Source of the DNA: JBKPCD01 sp046727175
Lineage (GTDB): Bacteria > Acidobacteriota > Vicinamibacteria > Vicinamibacterales > 2-12-FULL-66-21
NCBI GenBank assembly: GCA_046727175.1
Contig: JBKPCD010000172.1
Coordinates: forward strand, 1-27,049
DNA length: 27,049 bases
Reading direction: 5' to 3'
Position 1 is the first letter of the stretch, and each line of letters begins with the position of its first letter. The notes beneath the pieces were generated by a model. It made no database searches and was not told where the DNA came from. It was given only the letters and a program-made list of their open reading frames with translations. Positions 15,136 to 23,994 of the stretch are shown piece after piece. Position numbers and translations under genes: made by a program.

Positions 15136-18100
15136 CTATCGAACCGTCAACCGAACCGTCGTCGCCGGTACGAAACCGCCGCTCACGGTGCTCCACGCGA
15201 ACACCGCGAGATCGTAATTGCCCGGCGTAAGCCCTTGGATCAGGAGTCCATACCCGGAGTCGCGGAATTGATCGCCGTGAATCGCGGCGACATCCGTCCG
15301 CACGCCACCGCAGGGCGCCGTCCCGAGAAATACCGGCGCGGCACCCGACAGCGGATACGCCCACACGTGCAACGTGTCGACTCCCGTGCCCGCCGCCGCG
15401 TCCAGATCCGCCGCCCACCCGCCGAGCAGGAACGGCTGCGCGACATCCTGCTGCGATCGCGGCGTGTCGATCACCACCTGCGATCCGACGTGTCCGCTGC
15501 CCTTCGGCTGCAGGATGAACCGGACCTCGCGGCGTGCCAACATCCGTTCGCCCGCCGACCGCACGAACACGAGATCGTAGGTCCCGACGAAGCCGACGCC
15601 CGCGGACCATGTGAAGGTTCCGGTCTGGGCATCCAGGCGCGAGCCGATCGGCAGTGGATTCAGCTGCTCGCCGACGTGCACGTACCCAGCGTACGTCTCC
15701 CCGGGATACTCGCCGAGGTCGACCGCGAACCGATCGATCTCCTCGCCCCGCACCACGATGCGATCGGCGCGCCCGACCGCGTACGCGCGCCACGGCGCCT
15801 CCGGATCCCAACTCCGCCGCGCGACGATCGACGACGGATCGACAGGCACGCTCGCAAGCGTCGCCGCCGATCGCGTGCTCGTCATCGCCGCCCTCGCTGC
15901 AGCCGTCGGACTGGCGCTCACGCCATTGGACACGCGGAAGAAGCGGCTGCCCAACCCCGACGTGAGCCCCGCGCTGTCCGTCGCCGTCCACACGATCGTG
16001 TGCAGACCGTTGGCGAGCGTCGTCGTGTCGATGATCTTGAAGCCCACCGCGCCGTCGCTGTTCGCCAGACCGGGAAAGATCGTCGCAATGTCCGAGCGGT
16101 AGTGGTTGTACGACGGACTGCCGACCGCCACGCCATCGACGTAGACCTGCAGCGTCGACCCGTCGAACGGAATGACCTTCGGATTCTGTGTCAGCGCCCA
16201 CCCGAAGTTCACATACTGCGATCCGCTCACCGTATCGCCCTGACCCGGTGTATCGATCGTGCCGAACGGCGCCGTTGCCTGCGCGTTCGCGCACGTCATC
16301 GTCCGCGTTCCGAGCAGCAGGACGTGCCCGTCACGATCGCGTGCATAGATGTAGAACACGAAGGTGCCATTCCCCTGATTGGGCAGCATGTTGGTCAGCA
16401 CCATGAAGCCCCAGCCGGCGGCGTTATTGCGCGGATATGTTGGATACGCCGCCTGCACATCCGGCCGTGCGCCGTCGATGAACACGCCGCTGCCCACGAA
16501 GATCTGTGCATTCCCGCCGCAGTTCCCGTCCACCGGCGCAACCTCCGGCGTCACTGCTGCGCGGCAGATCGTCACGCCAGCAACTTCGATGTCGTCCAGC
16601 GCCCAGCCGGTCATCGGGATCGCGCCCGTCACACCCGTGCTGTTTTCGAGCGGTGTGTCGACGAAGCCAAACGGATTCGCCGACGTCCCGCTCGGAATGA
16701 GCGACAGCGTGACGCCGACCGTCGCCGAGGCGTTGCCGCTGCCCGAGAATGCGAATACGACCGAGCCGCTGACAGTTCCGCTCGACGGCAGTCCCGGTGT
16801 GGGAACGATCCCGATGGTGAGCGTCGCAGGCCCGGTGCCGGAAGCAGGATCGACCGTGAGCCACGGCTGGTTCGCCGATGCCGTCCACGTCACCGTGCCA
16901 GGACCGGCCTGAACCAGCCGCACCACATTGGACGAAGACTGCGCAACGATGCTCGCACCGCTGGTCAGCGCGCCGAATCGAAGCGAAGACTTGTCGGGCG
17001 TCATGGACGTTCCGGTGATCTGAACGGTCCACGTCCGCGAGGACTGCAACAGCTGCAACGGATCGCTGCGAACGAATGGCGTCGCGTCGCGCACGGTGAC
17101 GGTCAGCAGGTGCGAACCAACCGCCAGCTGATTCGTGGTAAACGCGAGTGGCGTTGCTGTCGCAACGGGCAAACCGTCGAGGGACCAGATGACGTCGAGC
17201 GTATGGGTCTGCGGCTGCGGCACCGCAACCGAGAACGTGAGCATCTGGCCGGCCGTCGCCGCGACCGACGACGCCGCTGGCGAGGAATCGTCCAGCGGGT
17301 CCACGAGATTATAGATTCGCTTGATGTGCTGCTCGGTGTTGATCTGCTCGAATGGGCGCCCGAGCGACCGCATTTTCGAGTTGAACGTCGGACGATAGAG
17401 GCCGAAGTCGCAATAGGCGGCTCCCTCGAACAGTCCTGCGACGCCCGGTGTCGTTCCGGTCGTCGGGATAGGTGTAGTCGGCTCGATCCAGTGTGCCCAC
17501 TTGACCGCCGCGCGCGTGGTAACGGCCGTCGCATTGACAGCGGATGGTTCGACCGTGTTGTTGCACGAAGGAGGCGCCGGGCCGCCGTACTCGTCGGTAA
17601 GCAGGGCAAAGCTGTGACCGAGCTCGTGCAAAATGAGCTCGACGGCGCTCGGGTTCACCGAAGCCACGGCAACAGAACCACCCGATCCGCCGTACGCGGT
17701 GTCGTTGACGATCACGAGGATCATGTCGCGCTGCGAATCAGCGAGGGCGGTGCGGGACAGTACCTCGTTGACCTTCGAGACGTTTACGCAGATCAAGCGC
17801 TGAATGCCGGCGCAGTTGTATCCGGCATCGAGCGCGGTGGCGCGCAAGATACCCAGCTCGGGATGATCGACTCCCGACTCCACGCTGGTGACGTCTACTC
17901 GATGCACGTTGAAATAGCGGCTGTACTCCTGATACGGCTCCTGCAGGAACATCTGCTGCACGAAAAGCTCGACATCGGACGCGTACTTTCCGGACGCGAG
18001 CTCGGCGCTGGTATACCCATCACCGAGGATCACCAGGTCGACCCGGTTTCCACTGTTCCCGTTCGCGCGGATCGTCATGACCGGCTCCGCCGCCGCGCTC

Positions 18101-18168
18101 ACCGCGCACGCGAGGATCACCACCGCAGGGAAACCGTATCGCGGGCAGGATGACGTGGAGGCCATCAT
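15136..18168 (-). CDS. Secreted M64-family metallopeptidase with Ig-like C-terminal cassette
   Basis: This is a 1010-residue exported protein. A signal peptide lies at about 1-27 (hydrophobic VVILACAVSAAA). The catalytic domain (about 30-295) begins NRVDLVILGDGYTSAE and contains the zinc motif ILHELGHSFALLTDEYGG, with His181, Glu182 and His185 and the Asp192-Glu193 typical of family M64 (IgA-peptidase type); NSKMRSLGRPF near 263-273 is also characteristic. An Ig-like segment (about 300-385) follows. Then comes the shared cassette: a BACON-like beta domain (from 389), two GW-type modules, a He_PIG-like domain (LPIGSRLDAQTGTFTW) and a final GGWAADLDAAAGTG module ending in VRLTVR. Start ATG 18168 is directly after the stop of the small exported protein, so they share a transcript. 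The substrate is unknown; the family name does not imply that immunoglobulin is cleaved. Confidence 0.9.
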   Translation of the reverse strand: MMASTSSCPRYGFPAVVILACAVSAAAEPVMTIRANGNSGNRVDLVILGDGYTSAELASGKYASDVELFVQQMFLQEPYQEYSRYFNVHRVDVTSVESGVDHPELGILRATALDAGYNCAGIQRLICVNVSKVNEVLSRTALADSQRDMILVIVNDTAYGGSGGSVAVASVNPSAVELILHELGHSFALLTDEYGGPAPPSCNNTVEPSAVNATAVTTRAAVKWAHWIEPTTPIPTTGTTPGVAGLFEGAAYCDFGLYRPTFNSKMRSLGRPFEQINTEQHIKRIYNLVDPLDDSSPAASSVAATAGQMLTFSVAVPQPQTHTLDVIWSLDGLPVATATPLAFTTNQLAVGSHLLTVTVRDATPFVRSDPLQLLQSSRTWTVQITGTSMTPDKSSLRFGALTSGASIVAQSSSNVVRLVQAGPGTVTWTASANQPWLTVDPASGTGPATLTIGIVPTPGLPSSGTVSGSVVFAFSGSGNASATVGVTLSLIPSGTSANPFGFVDTPLENSTGVTGAIPMTGWALDDIEVAGVTICRAAVTPEVAPVDGNCGGNAQIFVGSGVFIDGARPDVQAAYPTYPRNNAAGWGFMVLTNMLPNQGNGTFVFYIYARDRDGHVLLLGTRTMTCANAQATAPFGTIDTPGQGDTVSGSQYVNFGWALTQNPKVIPFDGSTLQVYVDGVAVGSPSYNHYRSDIATIFPGLANSDGAVGFKIIDTTTLANGLHTIVWTATDSAGLTSGLGSRFFRVSNGVSASPTAAARAAMTSTRSAATLASVPVDPSSIVARRSWDPEAPWRAYAVGRADRIVVRGEEIDRFAVDLGEYPGETYAGYVHVGEQLNPLPIGSRLDAQTGTFTWSAGVGFVGTYDLVFVRSAGERMLARREVRFILQPKGSGHVGSQVVIDTPRSQQDVAQPFLLGGWAADLDAAAGTGVDTLHVWAYPLSGAAPVFLGTAPCGGVRTDVAAIHGDQFRDSGYGLLIQGLTPGNYDLAVFAWSTVSGGFVPATTVRLTVR

Positions 18169-18747
18169 CTACCGGCCAGTCTGCGGGACTGACACGGTGC
18201 CGACGAGATCGAGAACGAAGGCGGTGCCGTTCCACTCCGGCTTGTACACCCGCAACTCCGTGATTTCCGGAGTGACCGCCGGCAGCGTCACCGGAAATGT
18301 CACATCCGATCGCCGAAATGTTTCGCGCTTCAGGCTCCCCGACGCGGTCGGCGTCTCGGCGCGAATCAGACTCGGATCCTTGATGAGATGCCACGCGACG
18401 TCGGTTCCCTTTGCATCGACGGCGACGATCACGAGATCGTCGGGCGAGAGCTGCGGATCGCGCTGCCGGGGCGGCATACCGCTCACTGATCGGCGCGCGG
18501 TGACTTCGAAGTCGTTTCGCTGAGGCGCAGCGCCGGTGACGGGTTCGGGTTGACCGGCGGGTGACGGCAGCGCAGGTCGCCACCGAATCGTGACCTCGAA
18601 CGCCGAGGCGGACGGCGGGGCCATCTCGGACAGTTGCGGAAGTGGAGGTGGCCACACCGTGGTTGTTTGCGCGAAGACCGTGGTCGCGAACCAGAGGAGA
18701 ACCGCGGCAGTCCTGACGCCCTGCTGCATCGGATTCAGGTTTTTCAT
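18169..18747 (-). CDS. Small exported protein of unknown function paired with the M64 peptidase
   Basis: This 192-residue protein is not recognised. ATG 18747 gives a good signal peptide (MKNLNPMQQGVRTAAVLLW, then ATTVFAQ with likely cleavage after VFA). The mature part starts proline-rich (WPPPLPQLSEMAPPSA), then shows beta-rich sequence: FEVTIRWRP, NDFEVTARR, LVIVAVDAKG, AWHLIKDPSLIRAE, and ELRVYKPEWNGTAFVLDLVG. There is no cysteine in the mature region and no obvious catalytic motif. It sits 70 bp downstream of the matrixin-like gene and abuts the M64 gene with no gap. Position suggests a chaperone, inhibitor or carrier for the peptidase, but this is inference only. Confidence 0.8.
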   Translation of the reverse strand: MKNLNPMQQGVRTAAVLLWFATTVFAQTTTVWPPPLPQLSEMAPPSASAFEVTIRWRPALPSPAGQPEPVTGAAPQRNDFEVTARRSVSGMPPRQRDPQLSPDDLVIVAVDAKGTDVAWHLIKDPSLIRAETPTASGSLKRETFRRSDVTFPVTLPAVTPEITELRVYKPEWNGTAFVLDLVGTVSVPQTGR

Positions 18748-18817
18748 GACGGGACTCTTGGATTCTGATGGATTCGTCAAGAAGCACGGATTGGTGGTAG
18801 CTCGGTCCGGGCTTAGT

Positions 18818-21800
18818 TTAGCGCGCTGTGATTCGGACGACGGTCGCCGGAACGAACCCACCGCTCACGTTGCTCCACGCGAACACCGCGAGATCGTAAT
18901 TGCCCGGCACGAGTCCCCGGACCACGAGTCCATACCCGGACTCGCTGAATTGATCGCCGTGAATCGCGGCGACATCCGGGCGCACGCCACCGTAGGTCGC
19001 CGTCCCCAGAAACACCGGCGCGTCACCCGACAGCGGATACGCCCACACGTGCAGCGTGTCGATTCCGGTGCCCGCCGCCGCATCCAGATCCGCCGCCCAC
19101 CCGCCGAGCAGGAACGGCTGCGCGACGTCCTGCTGCGATCGCGGCGTGTCGATCACTACCTGCGATCCAACGTGCCCGCTGCCCTTCGGCTGCAGGATGA
19201 ACCGCACCTCGCGCCGGGCGGCCTGCTGCTCACCCGTCGAACGCACGAACACGAGATCGTACGTCCCGACGAACCCCACGCCCGGGGACCACGTGAACGC
19301 TCCGGTCTGCACGTCCAACTGCGAGCCGATCGGCAGCGGACTGAGCTCGTCACCGACCCGCACGTAGCCGGTATACCTCTGCCCGGCGTGCGCCCCGAGC
19401 TCGATCTCGAACCGATCGATCTCTTCGCCGCGCACCACGATGCGATCGGCGCGCCCGATGGCGTACGCGCGCCACGGCGCCTCCGGATCCCAGCTGCGCC
19501 GCGCGACGATCGACGACGGGTCGACGGGCACGCTGTCCAGCACAGCGGCCGATCGCCCGCTCGTCATCGCCGAGCTCGCTGCAGCCGTCACGCTGGCGTT
19601 CACGCCGTTCGACACGCGGAAGAACCGGCTCCCCAACCCCGACGTGATCCCCGCGCTGTCCGTCGCCGTCCACACGATCGTGTGCAGGCCGTTGGCGAGC
19701 GTCGTCGTGTCGATGATCCTGAACCCCACCGCGCCGTTGCTGTTCGCCAGCTCCGGAAAGATCGTCGCAATGTCCGATCGATAGTGGTTGTACGACGGAC
19801 TCCCGACCGCCACGCCATCGACGTAGACCTGCAGCGTCGACCCGTCGAATGGAATGACCTTCGGATTCTGCGTCAGCGCCCACCCGAAATTCACATATTG
19901 CGATCCGCTCACCGTGTCTCCCTGACCCGGTGTGTCGATCGTGCCGAACGGGGTCGTCGCCTGCGCGTTTGCGCACGTCATCGTCCGCGTTCCCAGCACG
20001 GTTACTCGGCCTTCGCGATCGGTGGCGTATACAGAGACAACCGACACGCCGTTGCCCTGATTAGGGAGCATGTTCGTGAGGATCATGAATCCCCAGCCCG
20101 CCACATTCTTCCGCGGAGCCGTGGGATACGTGGCCTGGACGTCGGGCCGCGCGCCGTCGATGAACACGCCGCTCCCGAGAAAAACCTGCGGCGCGCCTCC
20201 GCATCGCGTATCGCTCGCGACCGATTCCCCCGTAACCGCCGCGCGGCAGATCGTCACACTCGCCACTTCCACATCGTCAAGCGCCCATCCGGTCACCGGC
20301 ACGGCACCGGTCACGCCGCTTGCATCGTCAAGCGGCGTATCAACGACACCGAACGGGCTGGACGATGTCCCGTTGGGGATCAGTTTGAGTACAACGCTCA
20401 GCGGTTCGACGACATTTCCTGCGCCAACGAACGAGAGCTCAATCGATCCCGAGAGGGTGCCGCTCGCTGGAACTGCAGCAGGGACGACGGCTACGCTGAG
20501 CGTCGCGGACCCGGCGCCTGATGCAGGGCTTACCTGAATCCACGGCACGGTCGACACAGCCGACCAGGTCACCGCGCCAGCGCCGGTCTGTGTGAGCCGC
20601 ACGATTTGCGCGCTCGTCTGGGTCAAGACGTTCGCGCCGTTCGTGATTGCCCCGAAATTGAGCGACGTCTGGTCCACCGACATTGTCGGACCGCCGGGCG
20701 TGATCGCAGGATACAGATAGTTCAGGCCTGCGAGATCGTCGGGACCGAGCGCGGGTGGGACGGGCATATTCTTCGAGCAGCACGAGGCGTACATGATGTT
20801 CGCGTCGCTCGCGTCCGTGTGGCCCAGTCCTATGCCGTGGCCGATCTCGTGCTCCATCACTCGCGAGAAATCGAGCGACTGACGAACGTTCGAGGGAAGC
20901 CTCGCTGCCTTCTGAAAGATGACGTACGCGCGTGTGAAGCCATCGAACACCTGTCCGTGGATGCTGCCGCCGGACCCGGTCGTGCCTAGACCGCCGCCGA
21001 TTGCGAGCGCGCCGCTCGGAACGTCGCTGCTTGGATCCTCGAACGTGATCACGCCGCTGCCGTTTCCGAGACCGTTCCACGGGCCGGTCGGGTTGGTTTG
21101 AAAACTGGTCCCGCCGTACTGCAGCGCAATCGACGCCGACGGCGGGTTCGTCCAGCCCGCCAGCGCGGTCTGAATCTCGTTGGCCCCGTTCCCTGACAAC
21201 AGCGGCGCCGGCGCGCTGACGTTCCTGTACCAAAAAACGGGGACACCGAAGTCGGCCTCGGCCCACCGCAAAGGAGGATCCGATAAGAAGGTGAACGCAG
21301 CGGATGCAGTCACGGACTCTCCCGTCACCGGCGCCTGATACCGTCTCGAAGGGCGGCGAACGATTTGTGCCGCAAGCTGGCGAAATTTCGAGAGCGTCCG
21401 CGGTGTACTGTCCGCCGATCCCCCGACGACCTCCACGCCTCGCAAGTTTCGAGTCAGCATGCGTTCATCTGAGGCGCCGGGCTGGACGTCGAACTTCGAG
21501 AGGCCGAGCGCCACGGTGCGCAGACCCTGCGGACCTCGTTCCAGGCAGACGACCACTTCGCGGCCAACCTCGTACTGGACGGCGCCACCAACAAACATGA
21601 ACTCGTCGCTGGCCGTTCCACCAAGCTCCCACACGTCGATCAGACGAGCGTCAATTCCGGTGAAATCCTCGAGGACCACCAGCGTCGTCACCGTGTAGAT
21701 TCGATCGCGCTCAGGGCCACCGCGCTCGGTTCGCTGTGCGACGACTTTCGCGTGCACCACGCGCTCGGACATCGCGATCAGTTCCGCATCCGAGCGGAAC

Positions 21801-21877
21801 ACTACGGTCGATGCAGACACGGGTCGGCACGTGACTGCAGCCAGGATCAGACAGGCGAGCGTCGTGAACACGCGCAT
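18818..21877 (-). CDS. Secreted matrixin-like metalloprotease with Ig-like C-terminal cassette
   Basis: This is a 1019-residue exported protein. The signal peptide is MRVFTTLACLILAAVTCRPVSA. Residues 25-190 form a beta-rich N-terminal region of unknown type, perhaps a prodomain. The catalytic domain (about 200-390) carries the extended zinc motif HEIGHGIGLGH at 343-353 and the Met-turn IMYAS at 361-365, the signature of metzincins of the matrixin type. The shared cassette runs from about 400 to the end (VVRITAR), in the same order as in the M64 protein. ATG 21877 has a GAGAGG ribosome site 8 bases upstream, which decides the start over a GTG-type extension. It is divergent from the dehydrogenase gene (157-bp gap) and probably heads a three-gene transcript with the small exported protein and the M64 peptidase. 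Confidence 0.9.
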   Translation of the reverse strand: MRVFTTLACLILAAVTCRPVSASTVVFRSDAELIAMSERVVHAKVVAQRTERGGPERDRIYTVTTLVVLEDFTGIDARLIDVWELGGTASDEFMFVGGAVQYEVGREVVVCLERGPQGLRTVALGLSKFDVQPGASDERMLTRNLRGVEVVGGSADSTPRTLSKFRQLAAQIVRRPSRRYQAPVTGESVTASAAFTFLSDPPLRWAEADFGVPVFWYRNVSAPAPLLSGNGANEIQTALAGWTNPPSASIALQYGGTSFQTNPTGPWNGLGNGSGVITFEDPSSDVPSGALAIGGGLGTTGSGGSIHGQVFDGFTRAYVIFQKAARLPSNVRQSLDFSRVMEHEIGHGIGLGHTDASDANIMYASCCSKNMPVPPALGPDDLAGLNYLYPAITPGGPTMSVDQTSLNFGAITNGANVLTQTSAQIVRLTQTGAGAVTWSAVSTVPWIQVSPASGAGSATLSVAVVPAAVPASGTLSGSIELSFVGAGNVVEPLSVVLKLIPNGTSSSPFGVVDTPLDDASGVTGAVPVTGWALDDVEVASVTICRAAVTGESVASDTRCGGAPQVFLGSGVFIDGARPDVQATYPTAPRKNVAGWGFMILTNMLPNQGNGVSVVSVYATDREGRVTVLGTRTMTCANAQATTPFGTIDTPGQGDTVSGSQYVNFGWALTQNPKVIPFDGSTLQVYVDGVAVGSPSYNHYRSDIATIFPELANSNGAVGFRIIDTTTLANGLHTIVWTATDSAGITSGLGSRFFRVSNGVNASVTAAASSAMTSGRSAAVLDSVPVDPSSIVARRSWDPEAPWRAYAIGRADRIVVRGEEIDRFEIELGAHAGQRYTGYVRVGDELSPLPIGSQLDVQTGAFTWSPGVGFVGTYDLVFVRSTGEQQAARREVRFILQPKGSGHVGSQVVIDTPRSQQDVAQPFLLGGWAADLDAAAGTGIDTLHVWAYPLSGDAPVFLGTATYGGVRPDVAAIHGDQFSESGYGLVVRGLVPGNYDLAVFAWSNVSGGFVPATVVRITAR

Positions 21878-21977
21878 GCGCGCGACCTCTCGATGGGCTA
21901 CAGGTGCTCTACACGCAGCACTTGGCAAAAGGGGTGGGAGTCGTGTGTGGCGCTGGGAAGCCCTGCAATTTTGGCAG

Positions 21978-22003
21978 GTCGAGCTGCGACTTTCAAGCTC
22001 GAC
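21978..22003. promoter_or_regulatory. Perfect 8-bp dyad overlapping the dehydrogenase -35 box
   Basis: GTCGAGCT (21978-21985), a 10-bp spacer, then AGCTCGAC (21996-22003). The right half overlaps the -35-like TCGACA (21999-22004). The position in a divergent promoter region and the length of the dyad fit an operator for a dimeric regulator that blocks or adjusts the plus-strand promoter. The regulator is not in the window. Confidence 0.45.
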
Positions 22004-22028
22004 AACTGTCGATCACAGGGTCCATACT
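21999..22028 (+). promoter_or_regulatory. Promoter of the dehydrogenase-like gene
   Basis: TCGACA at 21999-22004 (five of six bases of TTGACA), an 18-bp spacer, then CATACT at 22023-22028 as -10. The ATG at 22035 follows six bases later, so transcription would start at the ATG itself (leaderless). No Shine-Dalgarno is seen in the six-base gap. Confidence 0.5.
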
Positions 22029-22034
22029 TCGCTC

Positions 22035-23978
22035 ATGCGTATTCAAACTCACCTCTGGTTCGGGGTGGGGCTCCTGCTGCTCGTCGGCACGCCTGCCGCA
22101 GCGCAACTTCGCGCCGAGGTCTACGCGTCGGGCTTTGACGAGCCGGTCGCGTTCGTCCCGGATCCGGTGAACGGCGCCATCCAGTATGTCGTCGAGCGGG
22201 GTGGGCGAATCCGCGTGACTTCGATCCCGAACTACCTTCCGTTCGGGCAAAGGCTGAATGGCACCTTTCTCGACCTGTCGGCGGAGATCAGCACAGGGTC
22301 TGAACAGGGACTGCTCGGACTCGCTTTCGCGCCGGACTACGCGACGAGCGGACGGTTTTTCGTGAATTTCACGAACAGTGCGGGCAATACGATCATCGCG
22401 CGATTCCGCTCGACGACGACCTTGTCCCCAGGCGTGCCGTCGTCGCGATTCGATCTCGTGTGGCCGGGGGGGCAACGGTTCATCGCACAACCGTATGCGA
22501 ATCACAACGGAGGGAACCTGGTCTTCGGACCCGACGGATACCTCTACATCGGACTTGGCGACGGTGGCGCCGGGAACGATCCCGAGAATCGCGCGCAGAA
22601 TCCGGGGACGCTGCTGGGCAAGATGCTGCGCATCGACGTGAACGTTCCCGACAGCGATCCCGAAGGCTACAACGTGCCCCCGGACAATCCGTTCGTAGGC
22701 ATGCCTGGTGTGCTGCCCGAAATCTGGAGCTTCGGGTGGCGCAATCCGTGGCGATACAGCTTCGACGATCCGCGGCTTGGTGGTACCGGAGCGCTGATCG
22801 TCGGTGACGTGGGGCAAAGCGCGCGTGAGGAAATCGATTACGAGCCGGCCGGGCGCGGGGGTCGCAACTACGGTTGGGCCGTTCGGGAAGGAACGTTGAA
22901 CAACGTCACGTCCAGGCCGCCCGCTTATCTTCCCCTCAGAGATCCGGTCTTCGACTACGGCAGGGATTTGGGAACAACCGTAGTAGGCGGTTTCGTGTAC
23001 CGCGGCACCGCGTTGGGCGCGGCGTATCACGGTCGATACTTCTTCGCGGACTTCGGCGCCGGTCGTCTGTTCTCACTTGGGCTGGGCATCGGCGCCACGG
23101 GAGAAGCCACCGCGTTGAATCTCACAGACCACACAGCGGAGATCAACACAACCACACCCCTGGGCCCCATCAGCTCGTTCGGCGTCGACGCGAGCGGCGA
23201 GCTGTATTTAACGAGCTTCAACGGGACGATCCTGAAGATCGGCCTGCGTCCACCGAATCCCGTTATCCATTTCGACAACCTGCGTCCGAATCAAGTCGTG
23301 ACGCAGCCGTTCAATTGCTTGGGGTATGCGCTCGATCTCAACGCGGCTGTCGGCACTGGCGTCAGCACTGTCCATGTGTGGGCATTTCCGAGCTCCGGTG
23401 CGTCACCCGTTTTCCTGGGAGCTTCGGTCCCTGAAGGTCATACGCCTCAGCTAGTGGATCTCTATGGCTACCAGTTCCGGTACTCCGGTTTCAGTTTCGC
23501 GATATCGGGTCTGCCGCCGGGGCGCTACACGATCGCGGCCTTTGCGTGGTTGACAGCGATTGGCAACTTCGGCGCCATCCAGACGGTCGATACCACGATC
23601 GCGTCGGGCACGCTCCTCGCGATCGACCTGCCGTTCAACGGCGCGACAGTCGCGCAGCCATTTCATCTCGCAGGATGGTCGATCGATGCTGGCGACCCGT
23701 CGGGGGCGGGCGTCGACACGATTCACGTCTGGGCGTATCCGGTCTCGTCACCGGGCCCGCCAATCTTCATCGGCGTGCCGCTCCTTGGCGGCGCGCGGCC
23801 CGACGTCGCGGCGTTCTATGGCTCGCCACGATTCACGCCGAGTGGCTACAACATGCTCGTGTCAGGCCTCGAACCTGGCACGTACGACATCGTTGTGTAC
23901 TCGCACAGCACCGTCACAAACTCGTTTTCCGCGGCGCAGGTCGTGCGCGTGGGGATCAAATCGGAGTGGGATTACTAG
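22035..23978 (+). CDS. Exported glucose/sorbosone dehydrogenase-like protein with two C-terminal modules
   Basis: This is a 647-residue protein with a signal peptide (about 1-23, ending GTPAAA). Residues about 25-405 form a six-bladed GSDH (PQQ-dependent soluble aldose dehydrogenase-like) propeller: GRIRVTSI, GLLGLAFAPDYATSG, the NHNGGNLVFGPDGYLYIGLG block with candidate catalytic His157, then FGWRNPWRYSFDDP near 233-246, VGDVGQSAREEIDY and NYGWAVREG. Members oxidise aldose sugars with PQQ and calcium, though many have unproven substrates. Two tandem modules of about 110 residues follow (from about 409 and 528), each with a Gly-Trp/Tyr turn, a VHVWA(F/Y)P strand and PG-TYDI near the end. They match the final module of both peptidases. 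The gene runs opposite to its neighbours. Confidence 0.88.
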   Translation: MRIQTHLWFGVGLLLLVGTPAAAQLRAEVYASGFDEPVAFVPDPVNGAIQYVVERGGRIRVTSIPNYLPFGQRLNGTFLDLSAEISTGSEQGLLGLAFAPDYATSGRFFVNFTNSAGNTIIARFRSTTTLSPGVPSSRFDLVWPGGQRFIAQPYANHNGGNLVFGPDGYLYIGLGDGGAGNDPENRAQNPGTLLGKMLRIDVNVPDSDPEGYNVPPDNPFVGMPGVLPEIWSFGWRNPWRYSFDDPRLGGTGALIVGDVGQSAREEIDYEPAGRGGRNYGWAVREGTLNNVTSRPPAYLPLRDPVFDYGRDLGTTVVGGFVYRGTALGAAYHGRYFFADFGAGRLFSLGLGIGATGEATALNLTDHTAEINTTTPLGPISSFGVDASGELYLTSFNGTILKIGLRPPNPVIHFDNLRPNQVVTQPFNCLGYALDLNAAVGTGVSTVHVWAFPSSGASPVFLGASVPEGHTPQLVDLYGYQFRYSGFSFAISGLPPGRYTIAAFAWLTAIGNFGAIQTVDTTIASGTLLAIDLPFNGATVAQPFHLAGWSIDAGDPSGAGVDTIHVWAYPVSSPGPPIFIGVPLLGGARPDVAAFYGSPRFTPSGYNMLVSGLEPGTYDIVVYSHSTVTNSFSAAQVVRVGIKSEWDY

Positions 23979-23994
23979 TTGTCAGGTGCTCGGT

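Noticed and set aside
15235..18153. 972-residue open frame antisense to the M64 peptidase gene
   Set aside because: It is Arg/His/Ala-rich shadow sequence of a high-GC gene with no recognisable domain or signal; the opposite strand has a clear catalytic domain and signal peptide.
18590..20521. 643-residue plus-strand open frame opposite the matrixin gene
   Set aside because: Same Arg/Asp/His-rich shadow composition, and it repeats the antisense of the shared cassette.
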